64,000 bases of DNA from Syngnathus acus (Eukaryota > Chordata > Actinopteri > Syngnathiformes > Syngnathidae). Below, in pieces: positions 54,467-64,000 of the stretch (position 1 is its first letter; each line of letters opens with the position of its first letter). A model generated the notes under the pieces. The model worked only from the letters and a program-made list of their open reading frames with translations, did no database searches and was not told the DNA's origin. Position numbers and translations under genes: made by a program. The DNA is taken from the NCBI RefSeq assembly GCF_901709675.1, contig NC_051102.1, positions 8,221,412 through 8,285,411 of the forward strand, read 5' to 3'.

Positions 54467-57386
54467 CTTGGATTTTGAGATTAGCGGGTAAGCTAATACA
54501 TATCCTGTATGTCCACGGCTTATGATGTGCGTCTTGACGATAAAACTTTAAGGCACATTGCCGGACAAGATGCTTTTCATCTCTTACTTTTCTTTCTCCA
54601 TATATTTAACTCGAAGTAGATGTTGACTTTAGAGCTCAGTTAATAGAGAAAATGGTAGTCTTTTGTGACCTCTTAAAAGAGGGCGCAGATCGTTATAAGA
54701 TTGTGAATGTGGTCAAACGTCCCTCGGCCCCTGCGCCTAATTGCTTGCTACTGATTAAAATAAATGCACTTGCGTTGTAATGTGGACACGGTGATATTAC
54801 TCCGAAAACAATAGTCAGCAGTAGTAGGGATGAGGAGAAACTGCAGGGTACACCCTGGAGTCTGTCAAAGTACATTTGAATAGAATACATACAAATTAAA
54901 CTCTGAAAAATAACGTCAATAAATACAAATTACACCATAAATTGGAATGGACTGATTGTATCAGAGTGCTAATATCGGAGATGCAGTCTTATATAATCCG
55001 ATAGCATGATTAAAACCAGGTCTGACTTTTCGCTATACTCCTCATTGAAAGTTTCATTCGAACATGTTTTCTCTATAACATTCCATTTTATTTTGTTTTA
55101 AATTGCAAATGTGATTTCTTTTGTAACGTCCCACCCCTATGAACGTTTTTGAGGACTGGAATGTTGCGCATGGTGTGGTAGCAATGTAGCACTTTTCCCG
55201 CAATTTCCCCGCTCCAAAGTTCAACTTGGAGAGCAGAGTACTTGTTTGGACCTCAGCCAGGATCAGTCGTAGGTTCCCTTGACGTTCTTCTGACTCTGCT
55301 GTCTAACGTTGGTTAAAATCAGAAAAGACACTCCCAAAACAGACATTCCGTTGCTCGGTATTTGACAAGACATTGATCCGGTGACTAAAACCAGCAAGAG
55401 CTTCATAATGAATGTATTTCATGTGACTCAGAGGTCTGCAGCGCCACCGTCACGCTTTCTTTCGATGTGAAGAAAGGCAGACAAATCCCAACACCCGATG
55501 ACGCGCCCGTGTTGGCTCTTCCAAATGGGGATTGATAAATCGTGAGCATCTTTCTCGTATCCACCTGGAGACATTTTCAAACGGGCATCTGAAAACCCAA
55601 TTCGTTTAATCCTCCAATAAATACCCCCGGCATTGCACGTTTGGTTTATTTTCACGAGTCAAGCAGATTCCCCCTCATGACAGATACTAGATACTTGACA
55701 TATTCCACATTCTTAACAAGACGAAAAGTCAGCGGTGTGATTAGCTCGAACAGTTTCATTCATTATCTGACTGGGCTGACTCCTGAGGACAGGTCAATGG
55801 CGGGGAGTTGTAAACAGAGGCCTGGAGGTCTCGGCTCGACCCTGAAGTGCTTCTTCCGCACGCTGCAGCTTTGCCACATTCAATGTGTGACCCTGTCCTT
55901 TGCAGCAGAATGTCCTCCATTGTGCCGTGGAACAAAGACGCTCTCTCCCGTGGTGACGGACAGCTTATTTTTTTGCGTGTGCGTTTTGAATGCCGAGGGG
56001 TCAGGATTGAGCTGTTTACGTTATTCCTCGAGGAAGATTTCGAGTACGGTGGTACAGTTGATATTCATTCGAGATAGATGAATCAATGACTCACAAAAAT
56101 GTTGATCAACATTGAGCCAGCTAACATAAGTCTGCTTCTTCGCTCCATTACTGTCAAATATCAGAAATCGACTCAAATGTATAACGCGAGATCAGCTAGC
56201 TAGCGCGCTAACGACCAACGTTTTATGAGCTAGCTAGCTAACATCAAGTTTGCACGTTTTATTCACACATTATCCCAAAAAGAACATCTCGACTGAGTGC
56301 TCCTGTTTGTCAAATGTCACAACCAGATAAATTCAAATCTCACAACACCAGTGACAGCAGATCCAAATCACCGTTTTGTTGACAAAAAGGCAGCGAGGTA
56401 AAAATTGTACGCCGCTGAGGAGCAAAAAAGTACAGGCTTGTCTGATGGTGCTAATTAACATATCATTTGGCTTTTTTTTAAGGTTTGAATTCAACCTCCA
56501 GTCTGTGCTCTTTTCATCACTTGTTCCGACCGTGCGGGAGGGCTCCTTCAGCGCTTTGATCCATGAAAAGATTCGATGGCAATTTTCTCAAATAAAACCC
56601 ACAAAGGAGCATGTGAAGTAGTATAATGATTTAGCACACCTCTCGCGTTGAAGTGAACTTAGACAGAGAATGAAGAATTGAATCATACATTTTATGTGGT
56701 CAGATATAAGCGTGCTGGAGAGCGCTTTGGTTCCAAATGGTAAATACTAACGAGGCTTTTGCGTTTCCACTGGCAAGTGTCCAGTTGGCATTGATCAAAA
56801 TTTAAAGGTTCACCAATGTATGATAGTTCCGCTGATCCGCAGTTTGCATTGTGGTGGCGATTAAAACGGCCCTACATCGAGCAACCCCCGAGATGCTCAA
56901 TCACATTTCGACCCCACGCTTCTTTTTTTTTTTCTTTTTTCAAAGTGTGCATCATCATCATCCTATCCTATGTCTGTTGGAAGTACTCATGTTTCCTGCC
57001 AGTGGGGTAGGGCTGCAAACAGATGGCCGAGCGACTAGCGAGGAAGGGGTTTTTGGATCGCAGTGAGCGAGCAACAGATGGAAAGTCACATATGCCTCCA
57101 AGTCCCTTCATCCTGCCAGCAGTCCCGTGACAAGCTGTGGCAAGATTCTGCCCAGGTTGCTTAGGGAGAATAGGACGGAGAATGAAGTCTCCGTAGAATA
57201 GTTATCTTAGGCCATTTTGTCTGCCGAGATTTGACACGGGATGAAGGGGCAAAACCAGTCCTCCGGTAATTGGGAAGACAAATCAAGCAGTTGTTCATAT
57301 TACTGGGGCCTTCAAAATAAAAGCCGGACAAATAATACACGGACATAGGTGCCTTGTTAGGTCTATATTTTGAAATATATTTGGAC

Positions 57387-57772
57387 TACCGTATTTCCCG
57401 GACTATAAGGCGCACCTTCAATGAATGGACCATTTTAAAACTTTGTCCTTATATAAGGCGCACCGGACTATAAGGCACACCATTAATGCATCGTGTCAGA
57501 TTTTTAATCCAAATCAAATCATTCTATCATTTTATCTTTTTTATTTCAACTTCAGACGCAACAAATTACTTTATAATCACAAAATAATGTATTTTTGATT
57601 CATGATTCATAGTCTTGAGCGGGCCACTTATGATTGATTTCATGACACAATGCTTTGGGCCAGTTTAAATTTAGGAATTTGGTCTATATATAAAGGCGCA
57701 CCGGACTATAAGGCGCACTGTCGGCTTTTGAGGAAAATTTTAGGTGCGCCTTATAGTCCGGAAAATACGGTA
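57387..57772. mobile_element. Miniature inverted-repeat transposon, copy 2 (related longer form)
   Basis: 386 bp bounded by TACCGTATTTCCCGGACTAT and a near-perfect reverse complement ending ATACGGTA. ACTATAAGGCGCACC subrepeats occur at both ends and again internally. It is related to the element at 54293 (GGACTATAAGTCGC versus GGACTATAAGGCGC) but has a larger unrelated AT-rich centre. Confidence 0.8.
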
Positions 57773-60700
57773 TTTGGGATACGTGATGACACTTACAGAA
57801 CGGGAAATGACTATCACATACAAAAAAAAGTCTGGCTACTCACTGTACGATGAGCAGTGCAATCATATCAAAATAAAATCAAAGGCTGAGTAAAAGTTTT
57901 TTTTTTTTTTTATACAACCACGCTTGTCTCCGTGGCAAATAATCGACATAATACTTATGTAACAGTGCTTGGAGAAGCAGTGATCTGGTTTTGGCTGTCT
58001 TCTTTTCCAAGACAATGTGTGGACTTTTTCTCCACTGGAAAGAAAAACAAAAACGGCTGATCGAGAAAGTGTGACCTGTTTATGCACACGCCGGCTATAA
58101 GAGAGAAAGAAGTGTGTCACTGAGAGCACGCGGACTATTTAAAGGATGTCGGGCTGTGGAAATTCAATGTAATTCCTTAATAGCTTAGGGACAAGTCACA
58201 TTTTTTCCCCTTTCTCTCGCTTCAAGGGCGTTTGTGAGCTTTAGCCTCTTCTTTCAGCTTGTTGTTCTGCAGTTTTTTTTTTTTGTCAGGGTTAGTGTTG
58301 AACAGAAGTCTTATCACCAAGGTCCTACATTCCTTTTGGCAGTGTCATTATTTGGATGGTGTCCTGACATGCTTTTGTGGCCTTCTGCTTGTTACCTCAG
58401 ACAACAAGCCAGCTGCTTTAACTATTGTTTTTTTTTTTTTTAAAAGCTATTTTTTCCCAGTCTCCATTAGTGAAAATGTTCCAACTGGTCACATTTCTTT
58501 TTGTTTACTCCAAAGAGGGTTTGTTTGATTCTCTGGGAATCAGTGCAACGGGACCCCTGTTGCTGTTTACAGTATACCCCCAGTTTCCTGCACGGATGAA
58601 GCAAAAGTTGTTCCACAGCTGAATCCCACTGGCCTTGACCCAGTGGTCGTATCATGCGGTGGGGCTATGTGAACTGTATGTTCTCCAGCCCCCTCAAGGA
58701 CTGCCGTCGTCGCTCTTCCGCTTTGGTCGGAACATCTAAAACGGAGCCGGCCGGGAGATTTACATTCTCTGGCGCGCACTGCCTGAATGTTTAGCCGTAT
58801 GTGGCTTCTACACCAATAAACCATATTAGGCAGGGTACACGCGTAGTGATTTTAAACACAGTTTTTTTTTTTTTAAGTGTAAGATGCCACAAACTGGAAG
58901 AATAAAAATTATTCTCAAGTATCCAAACGTGGCGTCCTTGATTTAAGCTAGCGGACAAGGACGACATCCGACTATTCTGTTTATTTATCCGTATTTTCAA
59001 TTGGAACAGTATTTGCGCCGATGACTTTTCACGAGATTACAAAGACAGACGAGAACGGCAATTGAGCAACGGCTAGAAGAAAGCGAAATAAAAAAGTTGG
59101 CGAACGTCTTTTTTTTCAATCAATGATCAGTGAGGAGAAACCACTTTTAACAAATTCTAAATAATGAACGACCCCGCGGCAACGTCGCATGGCTTATTTA
59201 CAGAGCAACATTTGTTCATGATGCGACTGACTGTCGCGGTCCTCCAGGCGACGTCTCTTATGGCAGCGCGTTTGGATCTACTTCTTCTCACAGAGGAGAA
59301 ATGCGCCGGCAAAAAAGAGCCTCGTCTTGGAACTCGAGTAAATACTCCACCGGAAGAATGATGACACCGTAGGACAGTGTGCCCATTCTGTCACCGAATA
59401 TTCTCTTGCTGTAATATCCTGACATACGTGCTTTTGAGGTGACCACGTGCAAGTGCTGTAATTCATCAGATCGGGAAAAAGGTTCAAACCAAACATTATA
59501 CTTTGTTAACTAATTTCTGTGAAGATACTCACACTACTAAATTGTGGCTTTTCACACATTTGGCTTGAAGAAACCCCCGTCCGTCCTCACAAAAAAAATG
59601 CCTCTCCGGATCTGGCATGCAGTCGGGCTTTGGCCAAATACAAATTGGCCGCTAATGTAGGCCCGAGCTCGTTGAAAGCCACATTGTGTCTCTTTACTCA
59701 ACGCAACTCATCTTCCTGTGGTCTCTCCTCGTGCCAGTAAATAGAAGCCTACTTTCCAGTGCGCGGGCACCACTACTTTGAAAAGAAAATCCTTTTGGCT
59801 GTCACGCCGAAGCCTGAAATCTCGCTTTTTTTTTTTTTTTTCCTCTCTCCCCGTATCGGGAGAGACGCAGGGTCATTGAGCAAAAAAGCCCTCGCGTGGG
59901 AAGCCCGCGGGACCTGTCCTCGTATCTGAAACGAGGATTCCATGTGGAGAGGCGTGGAAAAGGATTGTTAGGGGGTTTGAAGCTTCGCTGATGCAGATCT
60001 GCTTGGTGGACGGGTAGGCAGGGTGTTATGTAACACAAGTAGGTGGCGAGAGTAAGCTCTGTGCGGTGATTGTGTGTGTGCGTGTGTGTGCGTGCATGCA
60101 ACGAGAGCTCCGTTTAAGGGTGGAGAGATGCTACGTTGGTCTTGTGGCGAAAGAATATAATAGTTTAGTTTTTTTCTTGATGCCTCCACAGAAATTTGGA
60201 TCTGAATCTGATGCATTTTGGTCTGCATTCTGATTTCAGTGCCCTCGGGATGTTTAGGCCCAAGCTGCTGTTCTGGGTTTTGGTTTTGTTCGAGAGAAAA
60301 ATCCAAACAATATGCTTTTAAGAATGTCTAAGACTAAAAATCATGTGGAGTCGGATTAATTGTTTTTATTCTGATGTTGCAGTTTATGTTCCCTAAACAA
60401 ACCACAGTTTCGAAAGCAGCTCCAGACCAACAACCAAAATTGGAAAACTCAGTCGCCCCATAAATCTCACATTGGCTTTTTACAAAGACCACATTTGTTT
60501 TGGTGTTCAACAACAACAGCGACATTCAAATTTTTGTGTTCGCTAGCAGCTAGCTTTAGTAGCAATGTTGGAAGACACATTACAAGGTCGATTACATTAG
60601 ACTTGATGATTCTAATCAAAATCAATTTCTTTTACTAGATTCATTGAGTGCGAAAGACTACACGTGAGGGGAAAAAATCACAAAGTATGTTCTTACTGCT

Positions 60701-60844
60701 GTCCATTTTGAACACCACACACATACGAAAATATCCGTTGTAGGCTACTAGCCGTTAGCTTATCCAGGAACATACATAAAATATTCGAGACGGACGAGAA
60801 TTGGTCCTTTGCTGACGTCGAGCGGAATGTGGGGCAATGCTCAA

Positions 60845-61110
60845 ACTCACCCCAATTATCCTTTTGTGTACCTCACAATCTGAGATTCGAACCCAGAAAC
60901 TCACAACTGTGAGTCAGACTTGCCAACCACTAGCTGCACAGTGATGTATTTTTGTGGCATTTCTGGGCAAGCCATAACATCCATTTGCTGCAGCGCTGAT
61001 AGCGTTCAGGGTCACGGGTGACTGGAGCCCATCCCAGCTGACGGGTCAATGGCAAAGCACTTATAGAGACGCACAACCTTTCACGCTTGCATTCATAGCA
61101 AGTTGGTCTT
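60845..61110. mobile_element. Old interspersed fish repeat
   Basis: GATTCGAACCCAGAAACTCA with AACTGTGAGTCAGACTTGCC, then GGGTCACGGGTGACTGGAGC and CCATCCCAGCTGA. These are recognisable pieces, in order, of the common fish repeat with AACTGTGAGGCAGACGTGCT and GGAGCCTATCCCAGCTG. It is diverged and non-coding; the family name cannot be given from memory with certainty. Confidence 0.5.
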
Positions 61111-61585
61111 CCCCGCGTCCAGAATGTCATCGTTTCTCCACGAAGGAAAATAAATCATCACTTCAACAATGACTGCTGCAGATGAAAGTGAAACTATAGG
61201 CGGAAAAATAATAAGGAAAAAAAAAAGCAGCCGAGATTTCTTCTATTCATCACATCATTTTTTGACAGGATGTGAAGCTCCTCGCCATATGGAGGTGGTC
61301 TTCTCCCCGATGGCATTTTCGTGATGACTTCATGAATAATTCATAACATTTTATGAATATTATTCCCTCTCAGTTACCTTCATAAGTAGTCTGTCAAATG
61401 TCAACAAAGAAAACCATTGGGAGACCAACTGGAGTTTTCGACTAATTAAAAAAAAAAAAAGTGGATATCAAACTTGGGAATAGAAATAAATCATTGTTGT
61501 CCATTAGCAGCTGTGTTGGAATGCATATTTTAAAACATTTTGGGATATTTGGGTGGGTTTTATATTTTACGTGTAACGTTTGACG

Positions 61586-61682
61586 AATACTAACTTTTTT
61601 TTCTTTCTCTCTCCCCCTCTCTCTCTCTGCTGCCTGTGCCCCATCCTGATGAATTGCCATCATCACCTCACGGCCGCAGGTA
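61586..61682 (+). promoter_or_regulatory. agap3: Candidate recursive splice site in agap3 intron 1
   Basis: A pyrimidine tract of about 40 nt (T run, then TTTCTCTCTCCCCCTCTCTC) leads with no intervening AG to GCCGCAG directly followed by GTAAGC. The site therefore works both as a strong acceptor and, at once, as a strong donor, the layout of a zero-length recursive splicing exon. It could instead be the acceptor of an ordinary exon that begins GTAAGC. Confidence 0.4.
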
Positions 61683-64000
61683 AGCTCGACAAACACGCAC
61701 CTTTATGAACCCGCAGGCAGCCGCCGCATTTTTCTATCTGAGAGCCGTGTCGGTTTTAACTTACGTGGCTCGACGGCCCCACTGTAGCACCGCGTCTTTC
61801 TGCTCTCTGCTTCTAATCGCCCGCTGTTACGTACATTACGAGCGACCACCATCGTCCCTATGTCCTCTTTGCGCCGAGGCTAATTTGTAACCAATCGAAG
61901 CACTTTATACAGTATGCCCACTCAATTCAACAACTTTAGCGATTTTTCAAACATCAAAGTGGCCGACTGTAGAAGCAAAGCTTTTCTTTCCTCTTGCGGA
62001 TTATAATAACAAGGAGTAATAATGTCCTACATTACAAAGTGCTCCGGAGCGTGGGCACATTTTACAGCTTCCGGAGAGCATCCCAAATTACGGATGTCAT
62101 CCCCCCCCCATCCCACTACCCAATTTGCCCAATCGGGCTGCTCGGGCTTCTCGCGCTAAGTCAGCCATGTGATAAATGAATTTGTAATTGGACCCCGCCG
62201 TATTGGCGGATTCCTGTACGGGATACACTCACGTTGAGAAATCCGTAGAAATGTTTTCAGACCTGAATGGTGAGTAATGAATGCATCTGTCGTAAGCCAT
62301 GACTGGCCACTGTTATTCATAGTCACTCCTCAGCCACGTCAATAAAAACGTTGGAAAAAAAAAAAACGGGTTCACTACAGGCCACGGTTGCCAATAGTCA
62401 GTCACATCATGTCCAATTTTGTTTGTAGTTTTTCCAGCAGCCGCGTTTAGGGGGAAAATTGGCTCATTTACTTGAAGGCGAATGGTAATGCGGCTGGTCT
62501 GATCAAAGCAAAACGCGGCTCAGATGGCCTTTTAGGTGATTTTCAACGCTTTTTGGAAGATCAGGTGCTGTTATGGTGTGTAATAGGGCTAAGAAATGAA
62601 GGCGCATCATCTGACAATGGGAGACTTTTGTAATCCTCAGCTTTATTCCTTTTTTTTCAGTAATGACTGTTGAAGGCCATTAAAAAAAAACATGGCACTC
62701 TGCCATGTTGGCTTGGATCTATAGCTTTATATTTGCAGTAGGTAAGACTGTAGTCAATGATAGTGGACAGTTTTGTTTCCAAACTGTCCTTCTCCCACTG
62801 CATTAAAATTGAGAAGTCCCCCAAAGTCGATCATGGAAGTGGAGCAAATCGTAAGCTCCAAAAAATGTCGTCAACGAATCCACGCAAGGTCTCCGATTGC
62901 ATTCCTCCTGTGCCACACGGCCGAGCCTTGGCTGGAGCATCCTCTTGAAAGGCTTCCAAAGCCTTGAGAAAATACTGCAACTCTTTCCATGCTAGGCTTT
63001 TAGCTTCCAAAGCATCACTGTGAAATTCGCTGTCATCTGCTTTCTTTCGTTGGCTTCATTCTGCAACCTTTTTCACATTCATTCTCAATGACAGTCAATC
63101 GCTTTTCTGAATACGTAGCAAAAATGCACGGACAGGCGAGGATCCTGTCTTTCCTTCGGCTGTAACGTCCTAGTAGAACTGGGGGGGGGGCCTTGACTAA
63201 GCCACCGGATGTGTTGTCAGGAAGCAGTCATCACTCTCCTCCTAATCTATCTGCTCATCCCGCCGTTTTCTACCATCTGGAGAGGATGCCAGGGTCTGGC
63301 CCGGCGGCAGAATCAAACTGGTGCAGCGCCAGGCTCGGGCAAAGGGAAGGAAAATCCTGGAGGACGGGGGCGGGGGAAAAAAAAAAAAAAAAAAAGGGGG
63401 CTTTTTGCAGTTCACGCTTGTCCGTCCTATGACCCGGCACACAGCAGGGTTGGACGAAGGCCGACAGTGCTGACGTAGGTCACCCCTGCCTCTCAACAAG
63501 ACCACATCCAGCTCATTTGGCAGCCGCAACATGGCCGTGAGAACAAATCTCCTGAGCTTGGATTAGTCGCAGGAAGCATCAGTTAAGATGCCTCGCAAAC
63601 AACCAAAGTCATTTCTCTTGTTCGGGGATGATAGCCGAACGCCCCTTTTGGAACGTTAGTCGATCATTTGCAGCGTCATAAACCCGATCGACTCTATTTA
63701 AAGCGCTTACGGTACATCTTCCGTGCAAGATTTCGGTTTGATTGGACTCCAGCTCACCTTGAGAGAGTGCTAAACTAGACGTTGCCCTCTTTTCTCCAAG
63801 CAAATGAGCGCGCACCTTGTTTTAATACCTGGCTGTGAAAATAATGAGCCCAAAGACGGACGTCCGCGCGCTCGCTCTGCACTTTACTTTGTGTAGCCTG
63901 ACACCGGCACCCTCTTTATCAACCCGGCTATTCTCGGCGCTCATAATGGCCGCCGCTGCAGATGCTGTTTAGCGTCGACCCTCTTGTCGTGGTGATTCAA

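Larger units (their letters stand above)
52149..64000 (+). other. agap3: agap3 intron 1, open at the right edge
   Basis: More than 11.8 kb without a recognisable agap3 exon. I looked for the DSFVNSQEWTLSRSVPEL exon expected next and did not see it. The intron begins with a G11 run near 52171-52181 and holds two related inverted-repeat elements, an old interspersed repeat near 60.9 kb, AGCTAGC repeats near 56195-56242, and a candidate recursive splice site at 61679/61680. Open frames, including 55641-56081, are unconvincing. Confidence 0.75.

Noticed and set aside
55641-56081. 146-codon plus-strand frame in agap3 intron 1
   Set aside because: It does not contain the DSFVNSQEW continuation expected of agap3 and matches no family.

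Overview
The window is vertebrate nuclear DNA, almost certainly from a percomorph-type teleost. It is AT-rich and intron-containing, with GT-AG splicing, many mononucleotide runs and several repeat types familiar from fish genomes. I could not assign a species. Three protein-coding genes are supported by reading-frame, splice-site and family evidence; nothing in the window is prokaryotic or viral.

Layout. (1) About 1.1-9.8 kb, minus strand: the first nine coding exons of st18, a MYT1-family C2HC zinc-finger transcription factor. They encode 541 residues from the start codon at 9834 to an exon ending at 1112; the remaining zinc fingers and C-terminal coiled coil lie beyond position 1. (2) About 9.9-40 kb: a gene-poor stretch of roughly 30 kb that should hold the st18 5' untranslated exons and regulatory DNA. 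It contains a CpG-rich block with a G-quadruplex-type G run near 12.1-12.8 kb, a palindromic double octamer at 25.4 kb, several CTCF-like motifs between 25 and 34 kb, an imperfect duplicated element at 24.8/25.1 kb, one orphan candidate exon near 30.8 kb, and relics of transposons. (3) 40.85-48.3 kb (leader to about 49.4 kb), minus strand: the complete rb1cc1 (FIP200) gene, with 22 coding exons compressed into 7.4 kb and an open frame of 1,571 residues. (4) 51.2-64 kb, plus strand: the 5' leader, first coding exon (119 residues) and more than 11.8 kb of intron 1 of agap3. The intron carries two related miniature inverted-repeat transposons and a candidate recursive splice site at 61,679/61,680.

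How the genes relate. rb1cc1 (autophagy-initiation scaffold) and agap3 (Arf-GAP of endosomal and synaptic trafficking) are divergently oriented, with about 2 kb between their likely 5' ends. st18 and rb1cc1 are tandem on the minus strand, as in human 8q11, but no alkal1 was recognised between them, and agap3 (7q36 in human) follows rb1cc1 here. Both 5' leaders hold upstream ORFs, which suggests translational control of rb1cc1 and agap3.
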